A program made the translations under genes and the position numbers. A stretch of DNA of 64,000 nt from Fomes fomentarius (lineage: Eukaryota > Basidiomycota > Agaricomycetes > Polyporales > Polyporaceae). This document shows positions 31,217 to 44,116 of the stretch, piece by piece. Location: the NCBI GenBank assembly GCA_022606135.1, contig JABYQN010000005.1, positions 3,078,998-3,142,997 on the forward strand, in the 5' to 3' direction. Position 1 is the stretch's first letter. Each line of letters starts with the position of its first letter. The notes below the pieces were generated by a model that ran no database searches, was not told the DNA's origin, and saw only the letters and a program-made list of their open reading frames with translations.

Positions 31217-33713
31217 ATGCACTCTCTACGTCGGTGCGGCCCACACCTCTTCCGGAAGCAGACCACCATCCCCCGACTGTCTAATTCACTACTTCCAAGA
31301 CATGGACAAAAGTACCGTAATATCACGACCGTGACCGATACGCAGAAATCTCCGAGGTCACTTCCGAAACTGAATGGCTGGCTATATGTCATTCCGACGA
31401 CGGTGCTGGTGGTGGGTGGGGCGGGTGTGCTGGCGTACAATTACAACCAGCCGTTCAGGCATACCGCATTGGCTGTAGTGAGATGCTCCAGAATTGCGGG
31501 TGAGTTCCAGGTTTTATGAGAGTATGCGGGAGCTCGCGTGACACGGCCTTGCAGAGGCCGCCATCCTTGGTGCGGTCGACTACAAACTCACGTTTGCGAA
31601 GACGTACGCCTCTGAGGAGGAGCGGGCGCAGGCGGTCTCGGAATGCCACACGCGGAGTGCGGAGAGAGTGCTGAAGTCACTATTGGCAAATGGAGGTGTG
31701 TGTCGTCCCACTGCTGCTATGCATGTGCATACAGACTGAACTTACTGCACCAGGCATCTTCATCAAACTTGGACAGCACATGGCCTCCGTGTAAGTCCCT
31801 TCCGCCCCTTCTCTCGGCCGGCTAGTCCCAATGACCGCAAAGTGCAGTCCTCCCCCGCGAATGGACGAGCACGATGCGTCCACTGCAAGACCAGTGCGAG
31901 CCGACGGCATACGAAGACATCGAGAAGATGTTTCTCTCGGACATCGGCATCTCATTATCCGACTACTTTGACGAGTTCGACCCGCGCCCGATCGGCGTCG
32001 CAAGTCTCGCCCAGGTGCATGTTGGCCGGCTGAGAGACTCGGGCGAGCGCGTCGCGGTGAAGCTTCAGCACCCACATTTGGAGGAATTTTGCGAGATTGA
32101 TATGGAGATGGTCGAGGTGTCTCTAGGTACGCGCTAGTGGTTGCCTGCGCTCGGGATGCTTACATGTTGTGGGTCGTGGTCGTTGCGATGCGATGCGGGA
32201 TAGGATGGATCAAGCATATATTCCCCGAGTTCGAGTTCACGTGGCTTGGGGAGGAGATGCGCGAGAATTTGCCGAAGGAGATGGACTTTGTGCACGAGAA
32301 GTGGAACGCGGAGCGTGCGATTGCAGACTTTGAGAACGTCCGCACGTCGATGTACATCCGTGGGTTCTACGTGGCTTGCTGGAAGCTTTCGTCACTGACC
32401 GTCTTTGTTGCGCTCAGCTCAGGTGAAAGAGGCGCGGAAACGTATCCTCGTCATGGAGTATATCCAGGGTGGGAGAGTAGACGACTTGGTGTACCTCTCG
32501 GACCACGATATTGACCGAAACAAGGTCGCACTTGAGCTCGCGAGGATCTTCTGCCAGATGGTGCACATCAATGGATGGTTCCACGCTGTGAGTCTTCGTT
32601 ATGTGTGTAGATAAAATCTTGTCCACTCACGCTAACATTGGGATAGGACCCTCACCCAGGTAACTTGCTGATCAGGCCCGCACCAACAACGTCCAAGTCT
32701 CCGTATAATTTTGAGATCGTGCTCCTCGACCACGGGTTGTACTTCGACCTTGACACTGCCCTGCGGATAAATTATAGCAAGTGGTGGCTTGCGCTCATTG
32801 CGCCCGCGACAGAGCAAATAGTCGAGGACCGGAAGAAGTACGCAAAGCTCGTCGGGAACATTGACGAAGACCTAGTACGTTCTGAATCCTTCTCCCCTTT
32901 TCATGCGCTTTTGACCGTCTTCACTTGACCGCAGTACGCAGTGTTCGAGGCTGCTCTCACTGGTCGCGCTGCGCTTGAAGGCTCGTGGGAGGACCTCCAG
33001 GGATCGTCGGAGGGAAAGAGCTTCAGCCGGGGACGGAGCATGATCGACCTCTCCGCGCAGACTGAAGAGGAGATGGAGGCGATCAGGAAGGCAGTCGTGC
33101 AGAAGGAGGGATTGTTGCTGTCCGTCTTCGATGTGCTGAGGAGGGTGCCGCGGAGAGTGCTCATGGTTCTCAAGCTCAATGACTTGACTAGGTTTGTGCC
33201 TCTCAGTACACACCGTCGAGGATTTGCTGACGGGTGGCACATACAGGAGTCTCGACCGTGCATTAGCTACTACACATGCCAACGTAGGTTGTTCGCTTGG
33301 CAATGCAGTCTTGCGAAATGACACTGATATCGACGCTGCGTGCGATAAATAGATACGAATTTTCCTCATCACTGCAAAGTACTGCACGTTTGCTGTTTGG
33401 CTCGACGAAAGCCAGCGACTGGTCTCCGAAATTCGACGTAAAGGGCTCTCGGGCATGTCCCTCGGGCTGCTATGGGACTACGTCTGGGTCTGGTGGTACG
33501 TGCGCCTCTACGTATGAGTTCGCTGTATCGATCTTTCTTAACTCCCGCTGCACTGCCTGCAGGCGATACGAGAAGATGTACCGCTCGATCGAGCTGGCGG
33601 AGTGGTGGATGGACACAGGAGCTCGGCTTGTTCTCGCGAAAGCCTGGGTACGAGGTCTGTTCACTCAGGGCGGGTTGCAGGGCGCGCATAAGGCTGCTGC
33701 AGGGCTAGCGTGA
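31217..33713 (+). CDS. Mitochondrial ABC1/UbiB atypical kinase-like protein (ADCK1/MCP2 type)
   Basis: ATG at 31217 opens a basic presequence (MHSLRRCGPHLFRK). One membrane helix follows (WLYVIPTTVLVVGGAGVLAY). Family motifs then appear in order: the KxGQ element in IFIKLGQHMAS, LLPREW, the Ala-rich loop in GVASLAQVHVGRL, the ATP-site Lys in VAVKLQHP, HADPHPGN, and LLDHGLYFD, where DHG replaces the kinase DFG. These fit the ADCK1/ADCK5 and yeast Mcp2 (Cqd2) branch, which sits in the mitochondrial inner membrane facing the intermembrane space and affects coenzyme Q and lipid distribution. Around seven introns; stop at 33713. The catalytic-type residues look intact. Confidence 0.9.
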
Positions 33714-34235
33714 AGTTCGCCTGATTTGCTGCGCGGACGGGGACAGCGGGGCGCCGAGTGGACGGTGGTGGCCGGTCACTGGTGCGAATGCCACGAGTAC
33801 CTTACCCTTGAGTAGAGTCTGATTGCTATATGTGTGATGTTGCCTCTCTGCACCACATCGTACATCAGGGGAAGGTGCGGACCTCTTCCTCGTGGAGCTC
33901 CTTGAGCATGCCGAGAAGATCACAAAGGAGTTTATTGATACTCATCCTCGATACGTTCAATGCTCGCTAATTGATCCTCAATAGTCGAACATAGTTAAGT
34001 ACTATGACTTCGTACAGCCACACTCTTTACCGTGTGTGCAGGGAGGCCGGCGACACGACACTGACAGTCCGCGGACTCGGGAGCAACTTGTAGCCGATCG
34101 AGTATACCTAAGCGCTCCGTCCTGAGCACAGCGTCTCCCCTGCAATTCACGTTCACTAGCGCCGTAGTTCAACCATATCTCTCGCCACACCTGTACTGTA
34201 TACCACAACCGTGCTGGACGCGCTATACACGATTA
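33714..34235. other. Intergenic, nothing recognised
   Basis: The region holds the 3' flank of the ABC1 gene and the promoter of the F-box-like gene. No conserved open frame was found. Confidence 0.5.
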
Positions 34236-36271
34236 ATGACCTCTACCGCCAAATGCGGAGACACAGCGGCTCTAATCGCCCACATCAGAGAGCTGGAGAG
34301 GACCGTCGCCAGGCTCGTTGACGAAAATACCGTATGTGCCCGTTACGTTGTTATACCTTGCTTGATGAGTGTTCTGACGGACTCTATATGAAGCACTTGC
34401 ACCATCGCCTGGCATGTCATCGTGACTGGACCTTGCTTTCTCCCGAGATCTTGCTTTGTATCTTTCATTCCATGCCCTCTCGAAGACATTCCCTCGACCC
34501 CAGTCTAAGTTTGGGACCGCGTAGCCTGTGGATGGAGACGATGCGAACTAAAAAGGCTCTTGCGCTGGTCTGCAAGTCGTGGCATGGGCCAGCGATTGAG
34601 GTCCTGTACGAAGACATCGTCATTCGTCGGATGGGCCAGATCGTGGCCCTTGCTCGAACTCTACAATCAGAGAGAGCCGGGTTCGCGCGTCTCGTCAAGG
34701 TGATACATATAGACACTCTTGCGATTTTCCCCTCGTGCAGTCATGTGGTCAAGGAAGACTTCGAGACGATAATGTCGCAGTGCACCATGCTCAAGGAATT
34801 CTCCATTTATTACGATGACGGGAATCTCCCTTACCTGGACGAAGTTGATGTCAACGGAACTGTGCATGCGTACATCCCTACGTGGATCGTAACTTCTCAA
34901 GGGTGCCCTATATATCAGCAACTACAACGTCTGCACTTCATTACCACCCTCAAGGACCGGCAACTTCCCGTGTTGCATGGCCTCCTGGCCAACGCGGTGC
35001 ATCTCGTCTCGCTTATGCTCTGCACATATCAACCAGTGCCTTCAGAGTGTTTCTCCTCCCTCGAACCGCTGTCACTTCCAACCCTCGAGGAGTTGACGAT
35101 AAGCACACTTGTGGACTACGTTACGACGAAGTGGATATTGCCCAAGCTACACTCCCTGACCATACTTCACGTCAACGCCCTGCCCGTCGATCTACTGCGC
35201 GCACACGGACGCCTGCTCCGCTACCTGCACCTGTATAAATGCTACATACCCCGGAACCGGTCCGCATTCTCTCTGCACGGCCTCGAGCAACTGTCGGAGC
35301 TCTGCCCAACATTGCGCCACCTCGTCCTTCCGCAAACGCTCCGAGTTGGCACGCCGGACGTCCCGCTGTTCACATGCACACTTGCCCATCTGGAATGCTT
35401 GGACATATGGGCGGCAAACTACGATATAATGTACACGGATCCCTTCCTGCAGAGGGACGAGTTCGAGCGGATACACTCGGTGATGGAGAAGAGCGAGGTG
35501 CGCGCGACGTGTGCTATCCGAGTCATCGCCCTGCTCGACGACATCAGGATGATGGACCTCCCGCGCGTCTTCCCGCCGGGGGGTGTCGAGCCTGGTGAAT
35601 GGCGGGTGCATGAAGTACCGGGAGCGCGGGTGATCCAGACGTCGTGGGCTCTGCTGACGGATCGGTGGCCGTATGCGGTGCTCAAGTGCGGGTGCGGGGC
35701 TGTTCCTGGACGCCATCATACGGGCGGAATAGACGGGTGCTTCCGGGAGGAGGAAGGGTATTACGGAGGGAATAGGACGGCTCTGAAACGAAACGGCTCG
35801 GACACAGGGAGCGATGAGGATGGAAGCGGCACGGACGAGGATGGTGATTCTGAGGAGTCGGACACAGAGGAGGAATCAGAGGATACGACATCAGACGGGT
35901 CGGGGACAGGTAGCGATGGCGACGGCAGTGGCGTGGACGAGGAGGATGAGGATGAGGACACGGACGAGGATGACGATTCGGATGAGGAAAAAACAGAGGA
36001 GGATATGACGTCTCTCATATCAGACAGCTCGGGCACAGGTAGCGAGGACGACGATGGCAGCGGCGTGGACGAGGATGATGGTTCCGACCTGGATCTGTCG
36101 AGAGAGAACGCAGGATACGAGGAGCAGCTAGATCGCGACACGATCCTGGAGATGTTTGGCCGCAGCCAGCATGCGTGGTTCGAGATAGACGGTCTGTACG
36201 ACGTGCCCGATGGCATTGCCCGCGGGCAGAACCTGCTCACACTGAGCACGGACCCTTGGAGGGGCGTATAG
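34236..36271 (+). CDS. F-box-like/LRR-like protein with long acidic repeat tail
   Basis: ATG at 34236 starts a first exon encoding MTSTAKCGDTAALIAHIREL and a short coiled coil. A 34331-34391 intron (GTATGT..GAAG) leads to the long second exon. DWTLLSPEILLCIFHSM and ALALVCKSWHGPAIEVLYED match the F-box-like start of many agaricomycete proteins, followed by Leu-rich repeats such as LPTLEELTIS and LPKLHSLTILHV. The last ~180 residues contain an Asp/Glu/Ser/Gly tract built from imperfect units like DGSGTGSDGDGSGVDEED. A role as an SCF ubiquitin-ligase adaptor is inferred from the family only. Confidence 0.75.
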
Positions 36272-37419
36272 TAATCGTACACGAACGCCATCCTTGGTAA
36301 CGGATACATCGTCCGGGATGTACAGAAACGGAAGAGATGGAGTACCCTGCTCATGTGTGAGTGGGGTTGAACGTCACTAGAATTGAAGAGGACGGCTGTT
36401 CTAGAGAGCGCAAGGGTCGAAGTTCATGTTCCCATTCTCACCGAATTGAGCTTTTGAAGTCTTCAACATCATGATCGCACCACGACCACGACCACGACCA
36501 CGGCGATGAGAGAGGGAGAGGACTTAGAGGCTCGGACTCGGGGTCCAGCATGGCCGGAGATCTGAGATCGAAGCGGAGAAGCGGAAAGCCAGAGCGGTTC
36601 TCAATTGAAGTTGATCCTCACTCACTCTTGTCGGCCTCAGCTACGACGACGATGAATACTTTCTGCCTTGAGTCACCTTCTCGCCTTCTCCATCGCGGCT
36701 GGGTCATAGTACGCCATCCCGGCTACAATCAAGTGATCATCGCCTTCCCTGCCATCGCCATCTGCTCCAATCAAGCCTGAGTCCCAACAGTTATCGCCCG
36801 TGGGCCGTCTTGTACTTACTTGATGCCTGCCAAGTCCGAGGCTGGACCAGCCGTCTGACCACAGTATCCATTTTATGATCCGATGTGTTCAGTTGTCTCC
36901 GTCCCCACACGCATCCGACGACTCGCGAATGGTACTCCCAATAACAAGTATCATTCCCGGGACTATGCATATGTAGGTTTTGTTTCACAGTATCTATGGG
37001 GTGTCTCCCGTACGCGTCTGACATGTACACCATTGAGGTCGCTTTGAGTCTGAGAGTAACACGCACGCCGCACGCGGGCTCTTGATCAGATGGAGTAAGC
37101 AAGACGAGAGCGAGTCAGCGAGCAGTTGACGGCGGAACTAGGGCGAGGCGGGTGGGGACTGTAGACTAGACCGGCGGTGCGACACTGAGGCCTGAGGAGC
37201 CACGGACGCGTTAGTGCGCCGGACTAACCTAGAGACGTATTCTGTGGTGCTTATCATGGAGCCGATTTGAGATATATTATGTACCATTCAGAAGGGACTC
37301 TGCCTACGGATGCGTCGTACTACTCAGAAAGCAGTTCATTCGAGCAGGCTATGTAGTGTCACTAGCAGGCCACATCATGGGTCGGTCTCCGGGCGTGATC
37401 CTGACCGCGTACCGTCGCG
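36272..37419. other. Intergenic, contains a dispersed repeat copy and a short CGACCA repeat
   Basis: No gene was recognised. A short ACGACC tandem lies near 36478-36503, and a dispersed repeat at 36917-37118. The rest is the convergent-side flank of the F-box-like and FunK1 genes, which end facing each other. Confidence 0.55.
36917..37118 (-). repeat. Dispersed ~200-bp repeat, copy 1
   Basis: In minus-strand reading it shares with the copy at 44296-44505 the ordered blocks CTTGCTTACTCCATCTG, TCAAGAGCC, GACTCAAAGCGACCTCAATG and, further on, ACCATTC(G/A)CGAGT. The blocks are separated by diverged and slightly different-length spacers. It could be a small non-autonomous transposon or the remnant of a conserved promoter; ends and target duplications are unclear. 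Confidence 0.7.
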
Positions 37420-40341
37420 TTACTCTTTGGCCCCACGCTGCCTCTTTGGACGACTTGGAGTCTGAACACCCGAAGCTCCTGCTCCATCGATGTCAGCATC
37501 GGCGGCCTCGTCCTCGTCCTCTCGCCCCCTCTTCTTGGGATTATTGGATACCCCGCCGGAGGGAACTGACTCGGGGGAGGGGGAGCACGCGTCGGCTGCC
37601 TGTGAATCAAGTTCAAGTTGTGAGCCCGATCCGCTCTCTATCGTAGAAGAGTGGGACGGCACCGCCCAGCGGCGATCCTGAGCGTAAAGGATGACGGCAC
37701 GGTTCGGCAAGGCGAACTGATCCTCCCCCTTGTCTGAGATTTTGGGCATAGCCTTGTACTTCAGGAACGTGCAAAGTATCCCGTAGTGCGAAGCTAGGTA
37801 ATCCCGCATTTCACAAGGGTCCGGCTCGGACGTAGGAAGGGGAGGGGGCGAAGACGGTGTGGGCTCCGAAGGGGGTGGAGAAGCGGTAGCTGAGCCTGGT
37901 TCACGGACAGGCTGGGAGGACTGCGTCGCTGCTACCCTAGCGTTCATAACTGGTTGTACGGCAGGTTCCCGGCGAGATTTTAGCGAAGGTTGAAGACGTG
38001 GATTGTCGTGTTCGCTACGATACACCTTGGCAGGGGGTGGCGCCTGTGCAGTGGGGGCTGCCTCCTCCGGATCCCATGATATGCCATACGTCTGGCGCAT
38101 TGCATCCAGGTCGATGCGACTGTATGACTGGTAGCATCCGACCGCAAGTTCGTCGAGTATGTGCTGGAGGGTTGGGTTGCCTAGGACCTTGAATGGCGAT
38201 CGAGAGTCACGCAGCTGCATCAGCTTCAGGTCCCGCCAACCATGATACCATTCACGATTGAGAAACGCTCATAGGTTAGCTTGGCGTCAAGGTCGAAGTC
38301 CAACGTGTTTGTTGGATGATACCGGAGGACGAGGTGACGGTAGACATGGACAAAGGACTCGATGTCGTCCCAGGGTCGGTACGGCTTTCGCGGATATTTG
38401 AGGGAGAGAGCGGATCGAGATATCCAAGTACCCTGTAGGTGCCGCACTGTGAGGTGAGACCCGGACGAAGAGAAGGCCAAGACTCACCGCGCAGTCTGGC
38501 TTTACAGGTCCTACTTCGAGCTCACACTCCAATCGCGATAGCTCCCAATCGATCAGGAAGCCGCGGCGAGTGGTGGGATTGATCATGATATTACCTGCAC
38601 TGATATCGCGGTGCAGTACTTTGGCGTCATCCCAGGCAAGGAAATGAGCTAGACAGCTGTAAGCCACAGCATGGTTACAACAGTGTATGGTAGTCACCTT
38701 TTACAACGTCTGCCATCACCAATGTGAGCTCCCTGAAGTTCCGGAACTCCTGCAGCGGTAAGCCGATCTCTTCGGTCGCCATACGATAGTGGACGCGGGG
38801 AACATATTTCCTTCCATCTTCGCCGTGGAGGTATTCTTGGACCATCGTCTTCTGCACCCCTGGTCCCTCGACGTCGCCACCGCCGATCAGGGTTGCGATA
38901 TACCTGACCTTGTATTCATGCAACCGCTGGTGGACAAGATGTTCCGGCCGAGTTTGACCAGGCATGTAGGCCCGCCAACAGTCCTTGAGGAAGCAAAGCG
39001 GTTGAGCATCCTGCGGAGGGTTGAGTCGCAATGCTACAAAGCCCCTGGTGCACCGGCCAAGGAGGGATTCGGCCCTGAAGAGAGGGCGGCCGATGATGAA
39101 TTCGTAGACATGGGTCTGTCCATAAGATGCATCAGTGCTAGATCTCGCCTCTACAGTAGCAGCATCATCGTCAGGTTTGTCGGAGAACCTCTCGCCGGGC
39201 GTCACCTCCGTCGTCTTGATGCGAACCTTGTAGAGGGGCGCGAGGTTGTCGGACGCATCCTTGACATACTGCCGGACCTCAGGGGGGACGCTGGGGTCCA
39301 AGCACATGGAGACGAATTTCTGGTGCTCGGCAGGGGAAGCGAAGGATGCACTAGGGTCGTAACCGAGCTCCGCCTTGACCTTGATCCGTGCGATCTTCCA
39401 GACGAAATCGTGGAGATACGGTGTTTCCTTCGTCGTCCAGTCAAAAGGGGTGGAAACGAAGGCTCCGGACCGATCAAAGTAGAGGAGACGGCACATGTTG
39501 CGAAGGATGTAGATGAAGTAGCAGAACGTTCGGTGCTGATGGATGAACACGTTCGTCACATAGTCTGTAACCTGAGCGAGGCCCTCAGTTCCCTCCGCTG
39601 TGTCACGAATGTAGGGAAACCTATTCCCGGAGGCAGCAGAGGCCTTCGGGAGGTCGTTGTAAGGGACATCAGCGTCCATGTTGGGATCTTCATCTTCGGC
39701 GTATTCGCCTAGAAGGAAGTCAAACTGATGAGAATGACCACGTGAGGGGTAGCATGCAGGTAACCACTTACCGGGTTCAGTGTCCTTGCCCTCATCCGCA
39801 CCGTTGACGACGCGTGAATTCCTCTCCCGAAAGTAGAACGGCGCAGTTCTTGGGTTGTAGTTGACTTCCACAGGCACCACTACGTGGTCCCAGGACCAAC
39901 GACCTAGTTTGCGCTCATTTTCGGGCGGCATCTTCAAGTTGCTGCATTTGCGATCCTCTTCAAGTTTGTCGAGTGTTGTCACCCCTCGTGGTAGCAGGAA
40001 GTTGTCCTTCCGGTATATTCCGCCATCGTTCACGGTATCGGTTTTGTCATTGCCACGAACTGTCTTGTTGTGAGAGGCGATGTTCACATAGTGTAGATCT
40101 CCGTAGTCGGCTGCTTCCAAAGCAGATCTGACAGAGTCGGACTGTAACATCCATGAGTGGCCCGCAAGTCAGCGCAAAGGATGGAACTACTCGCCGCCCT
40201 CCAATAGAGACCGCTCTCTTGCTTAATCCGTTTGACACGCCAGAACCTGAATTTCTGGCGTACTTCGTCGGTGGGTGTTTTACCACCGACGATGTTGTCG
40301 AGCATGTACCGAACTGGGACTTCACAGAGCCGGGGTGCCAT
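37420..40341 (-). CDS. FunK1-type fungal protein kinase
   Basis: The proposed start is ATG at 40341 (MAPRLCEVPVRYMLDNIVGG), with an intron before SDSVRSALEAADYGDL. A long exon carries the family N-lobe (WSWDHVVVPVEV, FIHQHRTFCYFIYI, RLLYFDRSGAFVSTPFDW). The catalytic loop VLHRDISAGNIMI and the DFG-equivalent LIDWELSR lie in the next exon, then GTWISRSALSL and YRPWDDIESFVHVY, which are FunK1 hallmarks. The C-terminal ~270 residues are disordered and end with Lys/Arg clusters (NPKKRGRED, PSRPKRQRG) that resemble a nuclear localisation signal. FunK1 kinases are numerous in agaricomycetes; targets are unknown. An additional upstream exon cannot be excluded. Confidence 0.88.
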
Positions 40342-41195
40342 ATTACAGAAGAGCCTCGGTCTAGAGCGGAGATAGCGTGAGACCTACGCTACGATGGATG
40401 CGTGAGCGGTCGGATATGAGCAGAAGTTGGGGATGTACGTTCAAGTTCAAACGGTCAAGATGCAACAGTGGTTCAACTTGGTATCATGTGACCGCCTACT
40501 GTATTGTTCGCCAAATTCAGTGCGAGGCTGTGCACTACTGATATGCCAGTACACGGGCGCCACGGAGAACTTTACGATTCGCAAGCCATCATATCATGTC
40601 TTGCGTGAATCCAGCCCTAATTTTATAGAGAGATGACGCAGAAGATGCCACACATCACCAGCGATGCTATCTTCAACCCGAGCGCCGACTGAGCTTCATT
40701 TCAGCGAACGAGGTTCGGGACGACGTTGACCTCGTCGCTCCTTCAAGTTCACCTGCGTTGTAGGGCCGTCCCTCCCCCATCAATAGGTCCGTCCCATAGT
40801 CTGCCTAGGGGAGCAGCTACGATGAGAGGAATTGTTCTGGTTCAACTTTCCAATCAGTGAGATTACCATCCTTCTTTCTACACAACAGGGCTATGAAAAG
40901 AGCATACGCAGAGAACACGCCCATGGTCCGCTGCCATGTGCTATGATTAATCTAATGGATTCTCTGATTATGCGACGCGCCGCGGCGGACATAGTACATG
41001 AACAGGAAAGCTCCGGGAGAAGACCAGTACAACATCGACATCAGCGAGGTGGGTGAGGTGTAGTATGCAAGAGAATGTGATGGGGATGATGAGAGCGGGA
41101 GACAGGGGGAGAGAATTCCACATGAGTCGTAACCGTATGCGCGTGAACTCGTGAGTCGTAAGGAGAGAGGAAATACGGAGATAGACCGCTCGCCA
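40342..41195. other. Intergenic, nothing recognised
   Basis: The stretch separates the FunK1 start from the 3' end of the TBC gene. Open frames are short and unremarkable. Confidence 0.5.
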
Positions 41196-44116
41196 TCAGT
41201 TGTTCGTGCTGTTGCTCCCTCGTTTGCTGACGAGCGAGATGCGATGGGAAGACATGGCGTCCTCACTCTGATGCATGGCCTCGGCGTATCTGTGAACCAG
41301 AGTACGATTAGGACGCGTCTTAGAGTTAAGCGACGGGGATACGCACAGGAGCTTATATCGCACAAGCTCCCCCTCGAGCTCCTCGTGGCGCAGCCTTGAC
41401 CTTACGAGTTCGTTCTGCAATGCAGAGCAGTCAGGCCCGCCACACAGAGAGAGATGGCGAAGAACAGGATACACACCAGGACCTCGCAATGTTCCGTATT
41501 CAGCTGCGCAAGCGACGACTCAAGTTTTTTCCTACTCGGATACATTAGGCACCACGCCTTCTCGAAGTCAGATACATGGGGTGATACGCACACTTGCTGA
41601 GCGAGCCTCTGGTTCGTGTTCCGCAGGTTCTCCATCTCGAGCCTGTGCGCATCCCGTGCACGAACAAGGTCCTCGTACTCGTGCGCGTAGTTATCGAGCA
41701 TGAACGGCGAGATACGTAGCGAGAACGCGTCCTGTACGAACTCGTCCACTCGATACTTCACATTTGCAGGCGGAATGGAAGGATCTAGTGGCCCGACCTG
41801 CGGATGCGATATTCAACCATGTCAGAGAATACACAAATTGCAAGGAAAGAGAGCGATTACGCGATACCTGATAGACTTCAAAGACACGTTGGTTGAGGAA
41901 GCCGATAAGTTGGTCAAATTTCATCGTCAGGAGCGTCGTTTCATTCTTGCTGAGCAACGCCATGCTGAACGCAAACATCGCCTCGATGCCGCTCGCAAGG
42001 CAGTTGTCGTATATTCGGAAGACGATGTCCATCGGGAATCTGCGATACTCGCCCCAGTCAGCTACCCGCATAAGAGGCGGAGCAGAGAGCAGAGGACAGG
42101 GTTACCTATAGCTGAACATGGTGAGGAACCATTGCGAACAGTACATGCTCGCCTTGATGCCTTGTCGTACGAAATGCAGGTGCAGCACGGGCAGCACTTC
42201 TTCCAGTAATCGCTCGAACTGTGCGCACGGGTTGAATTGTTGTTCGTGACTACGCCGCTAGAGGCTTACCTGAAACTGCGTAAACAATGATGTGAGCCAT
42301 GGACAGTTGCAGAATGGATGGACCACTTACCAGTCGTTGCTGGAGTTTGGGCATATCTGGGAGGAAGTGACCGCGCAGGTCATACGAATGCATTAATCGT
42401 ACAAGCAGACAGAATGCCTCCTCGTCCGGCATCTAGTGTATACTCAGTTGATACGGAGTCTTAGTAGTACCGAGACGGTGGACTCACGTTCAGCAAGAGT
42501 ATCGCCACGATGAACGGCAATCCTTGACAATACCCCACTTGTGGGTCATATCTAACCGTTGCCCGATCAGTTACCGAGCTCACGCGATGAAATGCGCGCA
42601 TACAGCGAGTACGCCTTCAGAACGTTGAACAGATTTTCCTGTCCAATGCCATGGCCGTCCGTGAAGAAGGCATGATGTGGAAATGTCCTAGAGCAGTGCG
42701 TTGTCAATGCCAGAAAGTACAGTATATGCACCAGACACACCTTCCGAGATCGCGCAGAATGGCCTTCTCGTGTTGGCTCTTCTCCTTGAGCAGCCGAAGG
42801 TAAGTGTTCTCTAATTCTGGGTCTTTCGATGCTGACCTGTGAGTGAATTTAGGTCATCTCATGTAGGCGTTCAAGTCGCTAAGTAGGCATACCTACATTA
42901 GCTGCCACACCATACCGCGCAGGGACTTTGGAATGCCCTTCTCGATAGCCCTCGCCAGTTGCTCTGGGTGTTGGGAAGCGAACCCTTGGTAGTCTATACG
43001 GAATCCATTCAGCAACGGCGAGTCCCCGTCTGAATTGAGAGATGGTCTGCACCATTCATGACTTGGCCCCAAAAGTCTAGTTACACACGCTGGCGTTACG
43101 ACACGATATAGCCAAGGATGGGAATGACAAGAGGACGCACCCCAGTCCACAGTGGTCTCCGGGTCGACATAAGCCTCCTCGCCCTGATTCTCGTACACGT
43201 CCTCCGTGATCTGTTGGCTCACCATCAGACTGCCCGGGCGCGACCGTCTCTTACTGTCGCCGTTCTCGGCGAGCTTGGAGATCAAGTATGGCACATTGTT
43301 CTCGGAGAGGATCGTAGAGTTGGAGGCGGTCTTCTTGTGCTTGCGCCAGTCTTCGACGAGCGTGCTCTCCTCGGAGCCGGTTCCCTCGTCCACTGTATGC
43401 AGCTCGTTTGGGGCGCTAGAGACGGCCGTCTTGGGTGTTCCGGCAAGACTCTGTCGGGCGCTGAGGAGGACGGTGGAGAAGCGGGTGTCGTCGTCAGTCA
43501 CGTCGGACGAGGCTACAGATTGCCTTGTCGAGAATTTGGCTTCGGTCTCGGTGGGTGAGAGTAGAGAATCGAGACCGGCGTCGGCTAGAGGGCGGGATGG
43601 CTGGTGTGTTGACGGTGGACGATCTGCTCTCGGTAGAGGCGAGGCCGACGCGTTCGATTCCGAGGGTTGCGTGGGGTGTTTGGGAGATATTGGGAGTTGG
43701 GTGAGAAAGGGAGGGACAGCTGGAGAACGAGACGGAGGATCGGCGGGAGAGAGAGGGATGGACGTGAGTTCGGGTGAGGAAACGGACTCTGCCTTGGCCT
43801 CTGCTGCAGCACTCGACTCTCTATCTCCCTCCTCCGCATCCGCATCTCCTACAGTGTCCGCCGCCGCCGAGTGTTCCGTACTGGACTCTAGGATCGCTGA
43901 CAAAGACTGCGAAGGCTTCTCCTCATCCTTGGGTGCGCCCAACTGGGTCGGGGGTTTGGTGGCAACGACAGTCTTCAGTTCCGGAGAGGTAGGCGTCTCG
44001 TTCTCGTCTGCATCCGTGGCACTGGCAGGAGATGGGGTGGCGAACTCGGTCGTCAAGGGAGTGAGCGTCTTGCCTGGTGCAACGTCGCCCTGCACCGCGG
44101 GAGTCCCTTCGGACAT
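41196..44116 (-). CDS. TBC-domain Rab GTPase-activating protein (GYP5/EVI5-like)
   Basis: ATG at 44116 begins about 330 disordered Ser/Pro/Glu-rich residues. The TBC domain starts at FRIDYQGFASQHPEQL and KGIPKSLRGMVWQLM. After introns it continues with AILRDLGRTFP (the arginine finger within RDxxRTFP), then YDPQVGYCQGLPFI (the glutamine finger), MPDEEAFCLLVRLM, and FPMDIVFRIYDNCLASG. The C-terminus is a coiled coil (EYEDLVRARDAHRLEMENL, RHEELEGELVRYK). Both catalytic fingers are present, so Rab GTP hydrolysis is expected, in ER-Golgi or exocytic traffic by analogy with GYP5. About nine introns; stop at 41196. Confidence 0.9.

Noticed and set aside
36550..36780. 76-codon ATG frame after the F-box-like gene
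   Set aside because: No motif, no splice-consistent neighbours, and mixed composition; not enough to call a gene.
38789..39712. 307-codon plus-strand frame opposite the FunK1 kinase
   Set aside because: The minus strand encodes clear FunK1 signatures over the same bases. The plus frame has no recognisable domain.
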